From Beijerinckiaceae bacterium (GTDB taxonomy: Bacteria > Pseudomonadota > Alphaproteobacteria > Rhizobiales > Beijerinckiaceae): a stretch of 64,000 nucleotides of DNA. Every line of letters begins with the position of its first letter. Position 1 is the first letter of the stretch. Location: NCBI GenBank assembly GCA_947475995.1, contig CANJNI010000027.1:1-64000 (forward strand), in the 5' to 3' direction. Below the pieces are notes generated by a model, which was given only the letters and a program-made list of their open reading frames with translations, was not told the origin of the DNA and did no database searches. Position numbers and translations under genes: made by a program. Below, piece by piece: positions 33,793-41,257 of this stretch.

Positions 33793-33841
33793 GTGGTAGC
33801 GGAGGAGGGACTCGAACCCCCGACCCCAGGATTATGATTCC
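33793..33841. repeat. Left attachment repeat: displaced 3' fragment of tRNA-Met
   Basis: 49 bp identical to 36724-36772, the 3' part of the tRNA-Met gene. It includes the CCA end, T-arm, variable region and part of the anticodon arm, then diverges. This is the direct repeat expected when an element inserts into a tRNA 3' end; here it marks the end of the element away from the intact tRNA. It cannot itself fold into a tRNA. Confidence 0.92.
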
Positions 33842-33947
33842 TTGTGTCTCGCTTTTCGGCGGGGTGCGACATTTCAAGAATCTTGCTGATTTATTTCATC
33901 TTTATTACATCGACCGATAGCTCGAAACACGCTAGATCACCCGCCAC

Positions 33948-33967
33948 GGTATCAACTGGGTATCAAC
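33948..33967 (+). promoter_or_regulatory. Left integrase arm-type site candidates
   Basis: Two copies of GGTATCAAC (33948-33956 and 33959-33967) spaced by 11 bp, one helical turn, between the left att repeat and the integrase start. The same pair in the same orientation occurs near the right end at 36644-36663. Confidence 0.65.
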
Positions 33968-33982
33968 GGAAAGGGTCACCCC

Positions 33983-35185
33983 ATGTCCGCAGTCGTGGTG
34001 CAACTGCCGCTTCCCAAGCGCCGCAAAGTCGCAAACCGCATCGCGCTCACGGAGCAGCGCGTGAGCGACTTGAAGCCCCGCGCCCAGACTTACTACGCCA
34101 ATGACACCCGCATGCCGGGCCTGTCGGTCCGGGTGACGCATCGGGGCGTCAAAAGCTACGTCTTTACCCGGAAGGTAAACGGGCGGCTCTTGCGGATCAC
34201 GCTAGGGAAGGCGGACGCACTGACGCTCGAAGCAGCGCGCAAGGCTGCCGCTGTACTCAATGGCGACATTGCAAAACAAGTGGACATCGTCGCCACGCGA
34301 AAGGCCGTGCGGACGCAGGCTGCACAGAAGGCCCTAACGCTGGCGGACGCATTCGCAGCCTTCAAGTCGCAGAAGCAGCGCAGGCCATCCACTCTATCGG
34401 ACTACGAGACCGTATGGCGTCTGCATATCCCTGACGCTCTCAAGCGCCGCGCCGTTGAAGATATCCAGCAATCCGACATTGAGAAGTTGCGCACCTCGAT
34501 AGGCAAATCGAAAGAGCGCACGGCCAACAAGGTCGTGGTGCTACTGGCGGCGATCATGAACCGCTCCGGACGACGTGGAGACAATCCCGCACGTGACGTG
34601 AAGCGGTTTGACGAAAAGGTCCGCACCCGCCGTCTGACGCAGGGGGAACTATCCGGGCTCTGGGCTGCATTGTCCGCGCGGGCGGGCGAGCTCTGGGCTG
34701 ACTTTTTTCGCATCATGGTCCTGACGGGCGCACGGCGCGGCGCGCTCTGCGCGATGCGCTGGCAGGATATCGACCTACCCAACGGCGTTTGGGCGGTGCC
34801 TGCCATATGGTCCAAGAACAAGCGCGAAATTGCAGTGCCGTTGACAGCAATCGCCGTGGATATTCTCGGAGCGCGCTGGGTTGCACGCGGGCCGAATGCG
34901 GGGCCTTGGGTTTGGCCGTCTGAGCAGGCAGCGGGCGGGCATGTGGTGAACCCCGAAAAGCCGTGGCGCGCGTTCCTCAAAGCGGCAGCAATTACAGAAC
35001 GGGCCACGCTTCACGACGTACGCCGCACGCTCGGGTCCAGCCTCGCCAAATCCGGCGCGCCCAGCGCCACCATTACCAAAGCGCTTGGGCATGTGTCGCC
35101 GCAGTCGGCCCGGGCTTATGTGCATCTCGACGTGGAGACGGCGCGGGACGCAATCGAGAAGGCTTTGGGGGCTTCTCTCAAGTAA
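33983..35185 (+). CDS. int: Tyrosine-recombinase integrase of the tRNA-Met element
   Basis: 400 aa. N-terminal arm-binding domain of the DUF4102 type ('MPGLSVRVTHRGVKSYVFTR', 'RITLGKADALTLEAARKAAA'), SAM-like core-binding domain ('LADAFAAFKSQKQRRPSTLS'), and catalytic domain with the Arg in 'LTGARRGALCAMRWQDIDL' (about residue 249), the HxxR in 'LHDVRRTLGSSLAKSG' (about 342) and the Tyr in 'SARAYVHLD' (about 378), preceded by 'LGH'. All catalytic residues are present. It lies just inside the left att repeat, the usual place for an enzyme that recombines tRNA-borne att sites. Confidence 0.95.
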   Translation: MSAVVVQLPLPKRRKVANRIALTEQRVSDLKPRAQTYYANDTRMPGLSVRVTHRGVKSYVFTRKVNGRLLRITLGKADALTLEAARKAAAVLNGDIAKQVDIVATRKAVRTQAAQKALTLADAFAAFKSQKQRRPSTLSDYETVWRLHIPDALKRRAVEDIQQSDIEKLRTSIGKSKERTANKVVVLLAAIMNRSGRRGDNPARDVKRFDEKVRTRRLTQGELSGLWAALSARAGELWADFFRIMVLTGARRGALCAMRWQDIDLPNGVWAVPAIWSKNKREIAVPLTAIAVDILGARWVARGPNAGPWVWPSEQAAGGHVVNPEKPWRAFLKAAAITERATLHDVRRTLGSSLAKSGAPSATITKALGHVSPQSARAYVHLDVETARDAIEKALGASLK

Positions 35186-35245
35186 AGATTTCAAAATTAT
35201 TATTTATAATCCTAGGGAAACAATTTTGTAATATTTCTGAAAGAC

Positions 35246-35300
35246 TTGACGTAACCGAAAAACAGCGCATATTTCGCGGCACCAACAGAATAGAGGTGCC
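35246..35300 (+). promoter_or_regulatory. Promoter and inverted repeat before the first AlpA-like gene
   Basis: TTGACG (35246-35251) and ATATTT (35269-35274) with a 17-bp spacer form a good sigma-70-like promoter. Downstream, GGCACC (35278-35283) and GGTGCC (35295-35300) form an inverted repeat whose right arm overlaps the ribosome site (GAGGTG) of the gene at 35304, so it could be an operator or a hairpin that hides the ribosome site. Confidence 0.55.
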
Positions 35301-35303
35301 AAA

Positions 35304-35666
35304 ATGGCTGTTTCTCTTGAAGATCGCGCCCGCGTCCTGCATGCAATCTCCAAACTGCCTGCCCAAGTGTTTCTGACGTCGCTGGAAGCTGCTTGCTATT
35401 TGGGGACTACACCTGCCGTCCTCGGAAACTGGCGTAGCGAGCGGATCGGGCCGAAGTACTCCGGCCACGGCCCGCGCTTCGTCCGCTACCGCGTCAGTGA
35501 TCTGGATCAGTGGATGCAGGGGCGCGCCGGCGAGGTTGGCACTCCGCCCTCGGCTATCTCACACCGGCGGTCTATGCCGCCAATCTCACCGCAACAGGCG
35601 GTCGGCTGCGCAACCCCGATCAGCTCCGCCGCCCCCCTGTTGCTACCCACGCGCCCAACGGCGTAA
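35304..35666 (+). CDS. AlpA/Xis-like DNA-binding protein, C-terminus replaced by IS remnant
   Basis: 120 aa. Residues about 20-73 form a MerR-like helix-turn-helix: 'FLTSLEAACYLGTTPAVLGN' then 'WRSERIGPKYSGHGPRFVRY' and 'VSDLDQWMQ'. This fits an excisionase or regulator of the element. From about residue 80 on the DNA belongs to an IS3-family remnant read in the wrong frame, so the native stop is lost and the last 40 or so residues are meaningless. Related by eye to the intact gene at 36236 (shared W-R-S-E-R-x-G-P-x-Y-S). Confidence 0.75.
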   Translation: MAVSLEDRARVLHAISKLPAQVFLTSLEAACYLGTTPAVLGNWRSERIGPKYSGHGPRFVRYRVSDLDQWMQGRAGEVGTPPSAISHRRSMPPISPQQAVGCATPISSAAPLLLPTRPTA

Positions 35667-35716
35667 AATCCACCGAGGCTCTAATCACCGCTGGATGACA
35701 ACTCAGTGGCAGGTCA
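35540..35716 (+). mobile_element. Remnant of an IS3-family (IS407-like) insertion sequence, right end
   Basis: Frame 35540-35698 encodes the C-terminal end of an IS3-type orfB transposase: 'HSALGYLTPAVYAANLTATG', then 'LRNPDQLRRPPV' and 'KSTEALITAG' followed by a stop. Just after it, 35700-35716 ends in a terminal inverted repeat that reads TGACCTGCCACTGAGTT on the minus strand. Only about 180 bp survive; the left end and the rest of the transposase are gone. Confidence 0.8.
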
Positions 35717-36078
35717 GATTGTTTTTGCTGAAGAGGCACGACGCAAGATCGGTTTTGGACAGGGGAGATAGCTTAGCCAGAAATCAGTACAACTATATAA
35801 TGTCTCAGGTTGAAGAAGATTTGGATTGCCTTTGGGCTTTCCAGTTTCACAATAAAGACATCGGATACGATCTATTCTTCGCCAAAAATGATTATATAAA
35901 AGGAATTGAGATCATGGATCAAATAAAATATCTGTCGAAAATGCGGGGCGGGCAAATATTATGCGGCGAGTTTCTGGAGAACATAGGAAAGTTTTGCGAT
36001 AGAGGCCAATTTTATCCTATCGCATTTACCGCATTTTGCTTATTGACCGGCGCGTTGCCTAGGCAGGCACCCATATAA
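35695..36078 (+). pseudogene. AT-rich ORF of unknown function, probably 5'-truncated by the IS remnant
   Basis: 127 aa if started at ATG 35695, which lies inside the IS end; the first seven or so residues are therefore IS-derived and the original start was probably removed. The rest is AT-rich and unlike host genes: 'LFLLKRHDARSVLDRGDSLA', 'DIGYDLFFAKNDYIKGIEIM', 'GGQILCGEFLENIGKFCDRG'. It has the look of a soluble alpha/beta protein. No family recognised. It is the only cargo-like gene of the element. Confidence 0.55.
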
Positions 36079-36235
36079 ATGCTTTTTTAGTGCTGCATAT
36101 TTGAGCGGGATCCCCACAAAGGCCCGCACCCCCCACCCCCGGCCTGTCCATATACCCCCCGGGGGCCCCCTAATCCCACGGCGCACCTGCTAGCCTTTTT
36201 CGTGATTAAGCGAAACCAAGCGAAAAGGGATTCAA
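36079..36235 (+). promoter_or_regulatory. Leader of the second AlpA-like gene, with C-tracts and AAGCGAAA repeats
   Basis: Long C-runs (36109-36120 region and CCCCCCGGGGGCCCCC at 36155-36170, which can pair in two alternative ways) are followed by CTTTTTCG...CGAAAAGG (36196-36203 and 36222-36229), an inverted repeat enclosing a second AAGCGAAA. This looks like an operator region for the gene at 36236; AAGGG upstream of the ATG is the ribosome site. Confidence 0.4.
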
Positions 36236-36565
36236 ATGATGCAGGATGAAAATAAGCCCGGACAGGCGGTCCCACCGGCCGTCAACGGGGCGGCGGTTCG
36301 CGCTTCCCTAGGAGTCCTGTCCGATGGAGAGCTTGCGGCGGCGCTGGGCATCTCGCCCTACACGCTGATGGTGTGGCGCAGCGAACGAAAAGGTCCGTCC
36401 TATTCGAAGCTCGGGAAAAATGTCCTCTACCCGGTTTCGGCCGTCCTGCGGTGGATCGAACTCAATAGCGTCGACACCCACCGCACCGCAGCCTTGGATC
36501 ACGTTGATGAAGTGCCCCGCAGGCCGCAAGTCGCTCGTCCCTACATCACCCCGCTACGGCGATAA
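36236..36565 (+). CDS. AlpA/Xis-like helix-turn-helix protein
   Basis: 109 aa. The HTH region 'LSDGELAAALGISPYTLMVW' then 'RSERKGPSYSKLGKNVLYPV' and 'SAVLRWIE' (about residues 24-77) matches the layout of prophage AlpA/excisionase-type regulators. It resembles the damaged protein at 35304. N- and C-terminal flanks are low-complexity and charged. Lies next to the right end of the element, so a role in excision or in control of the integrase is plausible. Confidence 0.8.
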   Translation: MMQDENKPGQAVPPAVNGAAVRASLGVLSDGELAAALGISPYTLMVWRSERKGPSYSKLGKNVLYPVSAVLRWIELNSVDTHRTAALDHVDEVPRRPQVARPYITPLRR

Positions 36566-36643
36566 GTTTCGGGTCCGGTGCGCCGGGCCCCGCAGCTGGC
36601 GAGGTTGCCCAGTGCCTTGCCAGCTGCCCCCGTTCACGTTTTT

Positions 36644-36663
36644 GGTATCAACAGGGTATCAAC
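36644..36663 (+). promoter_or_regulatory. Right integrase arm-type site candidates
   Basis: Two copies of GGTATCAAC (36644-36652, 36655-36663) with the same 11-bp period and orientation as at 33948-33967; the 22-bp blocks differ at a single base. They lie 60 bp inside the right att repeat. Confidence 0.65.
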
Positions 36664-36723
36664 GGCGCTGGCGCAGCGTGCGTGCTGCACCTAGCCAAAA
36701 GCCAAATTATCTAATGATTTCAA

Positions 36724-36772
36724 GTGGTAGCGGAGGAGGGACTCGAACCCCCGACCCCAGGATTATGATTCC
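36724..36772. repeat. Right attachment repeat within tRNA-Met
   Basis: 49 bp identical to 33793-33841; it is the 3' part of the tRNA-Met gene now supplied by the integrated element, which keeps the tRNA intact. Confidence 0.92.
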
Positions 36773-36801
36773 CGTGCTCTAGCCAGCTGAGCTACCCCGC
36801 C
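36725..36801 (-). tRNA. tRNA-Met (anticodon CAT, elongator type)
   Basis: Minus strand, 77 nt with encoded CCA. Starts GGCGGGG-TAGCTCAGCTGG; anticodon arm CGGGA-ATCATAA-TCCTG gives CAT; T-arm GGGGG-TTCGAGT-CCCTC. The acceptor starts with G, allowing a G-T pair at position 1-72 as drawn. It is the integration target of the element to its left; the final 49 bases are duplicated at 33793. Confidence 0.93.
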
Positions 36802-36904
36802 ACGGCGACCCGAGAGGCAATGCCGTCTCGCGAAGCCCGCGCATTTAGGGTTTCGGACCCTTGGGTGTCAAGCGCCTGTCCGCATCTCGCAGCGCGATGT
36901 TCGC

Positions 36905-37564
36905 CTATCCGCGCGCCAGACGCACCAGGGTGAACAGGCCGAGCGGCGAGAGCTTGCGGCGCTCGATCAGCGTGATGTCGGGGCGCGAGGCGATCCAGTC
37001 GCCGAGGATCGCCCAAGGGAATTCCGGCCGCCAGCCGAGCGAGGCGCCACGCTTGCCGAGCCAGCCCTCGATGGCCGCAATCGGACCGGACTCCGCCCCG
37101 ATATGGTTGACCAGAACGATCTCGCCGCCCTTGCGGACCACGCGGGCGATCTCGTCCATGGTGCGCACCGGGTCCGGCACCGTCGTCAGCACATAGGGCA
37201 CGACCGCATGGTCGAACGAACCGTCCTCGAAGGTCAGGTTCATGGCGTCCATGACCAGCAGGCCCTCGACATTGTCGAGCTTCTCGTCCTGAACGCGCTT
37301 GCGGGCGATTTCCAGCATCGGGTCCGACAGGTCGATGCCGGTGAGCCGCACGTTTCTGGTGAACATCGGCAGTTCGAGGCCGGTGCCGACGCCGACGTCG
37401 ATCACCTTTCCGCCGAGCCTGTTGATCGCCTCCGCAGCCGCCGTGCGGCCGGGCTTCATCACCAGTGTGAACACCTTGTCGTAGATCGGCGCCCAGCGCG
37501 CATAGGCGTCCTCGACGTCGGAGTGGGTGATGGAGGAAACGCGCTCCTGACTGTCGGCCGCCAT
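36905..37564 (-). CDS. pmtA: Phosphatidylethanolamine N-methyltransferase, PmtA type
   Basis: 219 aa. SAM-dependent methyltransferase: motif I 'VIDVGVGTGLELPMF', 'LTGIDLSDPMLEIARKRVQ', 'GSFDHAVVPYVLTTVPDPVR' and 'KGGEIVLVNHIGAESGPIAA'. The N-terminal 'YARWAPIYDKVF' and the C-terminal 'LSPLGLFTLVRLARG' match the Rhodobacter/Sinorhizobium PmtA branch, which makes phosphatidylcholine by three methylations. It starts 18 nt after mnmA and is probably co-transcribed. The much longer open frame upstream lies inside mnmA. Confidence 0.85.
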   Translation of the reverse strand: MAADSQERVSSITHSDVEDAYARWAPIYDKVFTLVMKPGRTAAAEAINRLGGKVIDVGVGTGLELPMFTRNVRLTGIDLSDPMLEIARKRVQDEKLDNVEGLLVMDAMNLTFEDGSFDHAVVPYVLTTVPDPVRTMDEIARVVRKGGEIVLVNHIGAESGPIAAIEGWLGKRGASLGWRPEFPWAILGDWIASRPDITLIERRKLSPLGLFTLVRLARG

Positions 37565-37581
37565 GCGCTGCTCTCTGTGGG

Positions 37582-38823
37582 TTAGGGAACGGAAACGGCC
37601 GCCGGACGCGCCGGGCGCATCAGGTCGGCCCGCAATTCGGTCGTCTTGATGAAGCCGCCGCCCAGCACGCGGGCGCGCGGATCGGCGGAGGCATAAAAAA
37701 CGCAGGCCTGTCCGGGCGACACGCCGTCCTCGCCTTCCAGAAGTTCGACCCGCACGCCCTTGGCGTCGGCGAACAGGAAGGCCGGAACCGGCGGGCGGGT
37801 CGAGCGCAACCGCACGGCGACTTCCAGACCGCCTGCGGGCAGGCCGGCGAAATCGCCCTCGCCGATCCAGTTCACGTCGCGCAGATGCACGACGCCGGTC
37901 CCGAGCGCGCTGCGCGGCCCAACGATGACCTGACGGCGGTTCGCGTCGATCCGCACCACATAAAGCGGTTCGCCCGACGACGATTGTGCGTTGGTGAGGC
38001 CGAGGCCGCGCCGCTGGCCGATCGTGTAATGAATGACGCCCTGATGGCGGCCGAGCGTCCGCCCGTCCACATGGACGATCTCGCCGGGCTCCGCCGCGCC
38101 GGGGCGCAGCTTCTCGATCACGTCGGTATATTTGCCGGCGGGCACGAAGCAGATGTCCTGGCTGTCGGGCTTGTCGGCCACCACCAGTCCGAATTCGCGG
38201 GCGAGTTCGCGCACCTGCGCCTTGGGCATGTCGCCCAGCGGGAAGCGCAGCATCCGCAACTGGGCGCGGGTTGTGGCGAACAGGAAATAGCTCTGGTCGC
38301 GGTCGGCGTCGGCGGCGCGGTACAGGGCGCGCCCCTCGCCATCGGGACGCGAGGAGATGTAATGGCCGGTCGCCAGCACGTCCGCCCCCAGGTCGACGGC
38401 TGTGTCGAACAGGTCCGCGAACTTGATGTGCTGGTTGCAGGCGACGCACGGGATCGGCGTCTCGCCCGCCACATAGGATTCGGCGAAGCTGTCGATCACC
38501 TTCTGGCGAAAGCGGCTCTCGTAATCGAGCACGTAATGCGGAATGCCCAGCCGTTCCGCCACGGTGCGGGCGTCGTGGATGTCCTGCCCGGCGCAACAGG
38601 CGCCCTTGCGGTGCGTGGCTTCGCCATGATCGTAAAGCTGGAGCGTGATGCCCACGACATCGTAGCCCTCGCGCTTGAGCAGCGCCGCCACGACCGAGGA
38701 ATCCACCCCGCCCGACATGGCGACGACCACGCGGGTCTCCGCCGGCGGCTTGCGCAGGCCGAGCGAGTTCAGCCCGTGCTGCGCATCGGCCTGTCCCGGA
38801 TTGGTCTGGAGCGTGGTGGACAT
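37582..38823 (-). CDS. mnmA: tRNA-specific 2-thiouridylase MnmA
   Basis: 413 aa from ATG 38823. Thiolates U34 of Lys/Glu/Gln tRNAs. PP-loop '[20 protein letters not shown]' (about residues 31-50), the nucleophilic Cys region '[18 protein letters not shown]' and the second Cys in '[13 protein letters not shown]'; '[13 protein letters not shown]' is typical of the alphaproteobacterial form. The frame is open 45 codons further, without homology. Upstream of pmtA on the same strand. Confidence 0.96.
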   Translation of the reverse strand: MSTTLQTNPGQADAQHGLNSLGLRKPPAETRVVVAMSGGVDSSVVAALLKREGYDVVGITLQLYDHGEATHRKGACCAGQDIHDARTVAERLGIPHYVLDYESRFRQKVIDSFAESYVAGETPIPCVACNQHIKFADLFDTAVDLGADVLATGHYISSRPDGEGRALYRAADADRDQSYFLFATTRAQLRMLRFPLGDMPKAQVRELAREFGLVVADKPDSQDICFVPAGKYTDVIEKLRPGAAEPGEIVHVDGRTLGRHQGVIHYTIGQRRGLGLTNAQSSSGEPLYVVRIDANRRQVIVGPRSALGTGVVHLRDVNWIGEGDFAGLPAGGLEVAVRLRSTRPPVPAFLFADAKGVRVELLEGEDGVSPGQACVFYASADPRARVLGGGFIKTTELRADLMRPARPAAVSVP

Positions 38824-39130
38824 GGGTCGAAAAACGCCGTGTTCGAACGCATCTGGGCCCCTCGCGGGACCGACGTATTTGAGAAAGCCCATTCCGGCTG
38901 CAATTGCAACGGGAAGGTTTTTCCGGAGGCTGCGGAGAACATGGTTAACGGTCCGCAACCGTCTGTGCCGAATGGATACGCAAACCGGCCGTTTGTAAGG
39001 ACTTCAGCAATAAACCGAGGATTTTCAAGGCATTTTCGGGAGAAATTGGCGTCGGGCGTTTAGGCAAATCTTAAATGGGCGCGCCTATAGTCAAATGACA
39101 GTTGGGTCAGTAGCGCGTGTGAGTATCAAT
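38824..39130. promoter_or_regulatory. Divergent mnmA/sciP intergenic region with a near-consensus CtrA box
   Basis: 307 bp. TTAG-N7-TTAA at 39060-39074, 56 nt before the sciP start, is one base from the TTAA-N7-TTAA CtrA consensus; a lone TTAACCAT half-site (minus strand) is near 38941. CtrA activates sciP in Caulobacter. No gene seen; weak frames are shadows of the mnmA upstream extension. Confidence 0.5.
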
Positions 39131-39406
39131 ATGACCGAGCCGCTTCGTCCGCGGGTTAAGTATGTGATCGGGCCGGATGGCAGCCCGTTGACGATAGCGG
39201 ATCTTCCGCCGACGTCGACGAAGCGCTGGGTCATCCGCCGCAAGGCCGAAGTGGTGGCCGCTGTACGCGGGGGACTGCTGTCCCTCGAAGAAGCGTGCAG
39301 CCGTTATACGCTGACCGTCGATGAATTCCTGAGCTGGCAGATGTCTATCGACCAGCACGGGCTCGCGGGACTTCGAACCACCCGCATCCAGCAATACCGC
39401 CAGTAA
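39131..39406 (+). CDS. sciP: CtrA inhibitor SciP (DUF1153)
   Basis: 91 aa from ATG 39131; an in-frame TTG-type extension to 39095 is not part of the family. 'RPRVKYVIGPDGSPLTIADL', 'TKRWVIRRKAEVVAAVRGGL' and 'LSLEEACSRYTLTVDEFLSW' are nearly invariant in SciP. It is a helix-turn-helix protein that binds CtrA-dependent promoters and blocks their activation in G1 in Caulobacter. It has its own terminator at 39431-39466 and a probable CtrA box upstream, consistent with a feedback loop. Two outer-membrane genes at 54-56 kb carry CtrA boxes and may be targets of the same circuit. Confidence 0.95.
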   Translation: MTEPLRPRVKYVIGPDGSPLTIADLPPTSTKRWVIRRKAEVVAAVRGGLLSLEEACSRYTLTVDEFLSWQMSIDQHGLAGLRTTRIQQYRQ

Positions 39407-39430
39407 GATTCTCTGTCCCTTCCAGACGGA

Positions 39431-39466
39431 AAACGCCGGTCCCTTGTGGCCGGCGTCTTTTTTTTT
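39431..39466 (+). terminator. Intrinsic terminator of sciP
   Basis: Stem ACGCCGG (39433-39439) / CCGGCGT (39450-39456), then C and nine T (39458-39466). It also ends close to the stop of the convergent membrane-protein gene at 39472. Confidence 0.9.
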
Positions 39467-39471
39467 GCCGG

Positions 39472-40512
39472 TCAGGCGGCTGCAGGCGGAGTCTTCGAGG
39501 CCTTGCCGAGTTGCGAGCGCTCGAACAGCAGGATCACCGGGATCGACATGGCGAGCGGCATGATCAGGTAGAACAGACGCCAGATCAGCAGGGCCGCGAA
39601 AACCGAGGTCGCCGGAATGCCCGGCATCACCGCCAGGAACACCGCTTCCATCACCCCGACTCCTCCCGGCACCTGAGATAGAAGTCCCGCCGAGAAAGAC
39701 AGAAGGAAAGCGCCCAGCACGACGAAATAACCGGGATTTCCCTCGGCCGGCAAAGCGAAATAGATGATGCCCGCTGCGCCCATCAGTTCGAGCGGACCCG
39801 CAATATACTGGCGGATCACGACCGGCATGCGCGGATAGACCATCTCGAAGGACTTGATCTTCATCGGCCGGAACTGCATCCAGGCGCCGATGGTGTAGAG
39901 CGCCACAAAGGCCAGCATTGCGAGCCCGATGATGCGCGCCACATGCGGGCCGATGGCGAAATGCTGCGACAGCGTGCCGAGCGGCTCCAGAATCTGCGGC
40001 TCGAACACCAGCACCATCCCGAGCATCAGGATCGTCCCGAATGCGAAGGTGAAAGAGCAGAGCGCCACCAGCACAGCAACTTCGGTCGGCGTCAGGCCTT
40101 TCGCCGTATAGGCGCGGAAGCGCACCATGCCGCCGGAAAAAACACTCGCGCCGATATTGTGGGACAGCGCATAGGTGACGAAGGAGCAAACCGAAATATA
40201 CAGCCACGAGATGTTTTTCTCGCGGTTGAGGTGGATCAGGGCGATCCGGTCGTACCAGGCGAGCGCCGCATAGGCGAGCAGCGTCGACGCGAAGGCGAGG
40301 AGATAGCCCTCCATCGGAATGATCGACAGCTTGCGTCCGATAACGCTCGCGATCACCCGCAGATCGTTCCAGAGCCCGCCCTGATCGAGAACGCGCTTGA
40401 CCACCGCATCCGTCGCGGCTTCCGCAAACAGCTTTTGATAGAGGAGCCGAACCGACCAGACGACCGCCACGAGACCAAGGAGCGGCCAGAAGAAGTCCAG
40501 AATGCGCTTCAT
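39472..40512 (-). CDS. YbhN/MprF-N-like flippase-type membrane protein (UPF0104)
   Basis: 346 aa with about eight hydrophobic helices. It matches the transmembrane half of MprF ('YALSHNIGASVFSGGMVRFR', 'SFSAGLLSQVPGGVGVMEAV', 'LIWRLFYLIMPLAM') but has no aminoacyl-phosphatidylglycerol synthase domain. The MprF half flips lipids across the inner membrane, so a lipid-transport role is likely. Neighbours fliJ and sciP do not suggest a specific partner. The 481-aa open frame covering it on the same strand is out of frame. Confidence 0.85.
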   Translation of the reverse strand: MKRILDFFWPLLGLVAVVWSVRLLYQKLFAEAATDAVVKRVLDQGGLWNDLRVIASVIGRKLSIIPMEGYLLAFASTLLAYAALAWYDRIALIHLNREKNISWLYISVCSFVTYALSHNIGASVFSGGMVRFRAYTAKGLTPTEVAVLVALCSFTFAFGTILMLGMVLVFEPQILEPLGTLSQHFAIGPHVARIIGLAMLAFVALYTIGAWMQFRPMKIKSFEMVYPRMPVVIRQYIAGPLELMGAAGIIYFALPAEGNPGYFVVLGAFLLSFSAGLLSQVPGGVGVMEAVFLAVMPGIPATSVFAALLIWRLFYLIMPLAMSIPVILLFERSQLGKASKTPPAAA

Positions 40513-40661
40513 ATGTGCTGCACGACCGATGCTGGAGGCTCACCGCCACCAACCGGCGCGCGACGCGCGACGTTCAGCCGAGCCTGGACGGTCAATCCCT
40601 GCACGATCTATGTGACGGATTCAAGGTTGCGGGCGGCAGAATCCGCCACCCGCCCAAAACC

Positions 40662-41060
40662 TCAGACGCCGGCTGTCCGCAGACCCATGTAGCCCGCATC
40701 GCTCATGACCTCGACGGGCCGTTCGGCGGCCTTTTCGCGGCCTTCGAGCGACTGCGCCTTGGCGAGCTCTTCGAGCGCTTCCTCATGACGGGCCTTGGCC
40801 TCATCAAGCTGCGTGCGAAGTTCGTCGGTGGACTGCTTGAGATTGTCCCGCCGTCCGCGCGCCGCCCGCGCATAGGTCGAATAGGCGAAGTGCGTCGGGT
40901 CGTTATTGTTGGTCTTCTGTTCCTCGCTCGCGATTTCGCGATCGAGATCGCCCGCCATGCGGGAGAATTCCGCAATCATGGCCTCGATCTGGGCCACACG
41001 GCGGCGCTTTTCGTCGACCTGAAAACGCTTCAGGCGGATCAGACTATCCCGCGACTTCAT
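40662..41060 (-). CDS. fliJ: Flagellar export chaperone/protein FliJ
   Basis: 132 aa, almost entirely helical/coiled coil: 'KSRDSLIRLKRFQVDEKRRR', 'VAQIEAMIAEFSRMAGDLDR', 'DNLKQSTDELRTQLDEAKAR'. The N-terminus matches alphaproteobacterial FliJ, a component of the flagellar type III export apparatus that works with the FliI ATPase. In related genomes fliJ is near ctrA and fliI; here neither is adjacent, but sciP, the CtrA regulator, is 1.3 kb away. ATG 41060 chosen over 41066. Confidence 0.82.
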   Translation of the reverse strand: MKSRDSLIRLKRFQVDEKRRRVAQIEAMIAEFSRMAGDLDREIASEEQKTNNNDPTHFAYSTYARAARGRRDNLKQSTDELRTQLDEAKARHEEALEELAKAQSLEGREKAAERPVEVMSDAGYMGLRTAGV

Positions 41061-41203
41061 ACGCAACTCTCCGGACGCAGGTGAACACTTGAGCCCGGCC
41101 GGTCGGCCGGGATCAGAACTTTCCGCGAGACGGATTCACCATGACAAAGGGAAGTTGCCGCTTTCTTACCCGGACGCCGACATTGGTTGATTTTTACCAT
41201 GAA

Positions 41204-41240
41204 CGGCTGTGGTTTCCTCGCAAGGCGTCAACCACAGCCG
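41204..41240 (-). terminator. Perfect 11-bp inverted repeat after the enoyl-CoA hydratase gene
   Basis: CGGCTGTGGTT (41204-41214) and AACCACAGCCG (41230-41240) with a 15-nt loop, 17 nt beyond the stop at 41258. There is no T-run directly after it on either strand, so it may stabilise the 3' end or be a weak terminator. Confidence 0.5.
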
Positions 41241-41257
41241 AATTTGCAGCGTCTTGA

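Larger units (their letters stand above)
33793..36772. mobile_element. About 3-kb integrative element in tRNA-Met
   Basis: Bounded by the 49-bp direct repeats at 33793-33841 and 36724-36772. It encodes a tyrosine recombinase next to the left end, two related AlpA/Xis-like proteins and an AT-rich ORF of unknown function, and contains an IS3-family remnant. Paired GGTATCAAC sites lie just inside each end. There are no capsid, tail, replication or conjugation genes, so it depends on a helper or is a minimal or decayed element. The interior 35186-36235 is clearly AT-richer than the host. Confidence 0.88.

Noticed and set aside
33793-33841. Second tRNA-Met gene
   Set aside because: Only the 3' 49 bases are present; it cannot fold into a complete tRNA and is the att repeat of the element.
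36905-38596. 563-aa frame fusing an mnmA-antisense-like part to PmtA
   Set aside because: The first 340 residues are mnmA read out of frame; the methyltransferase starts at 37564.
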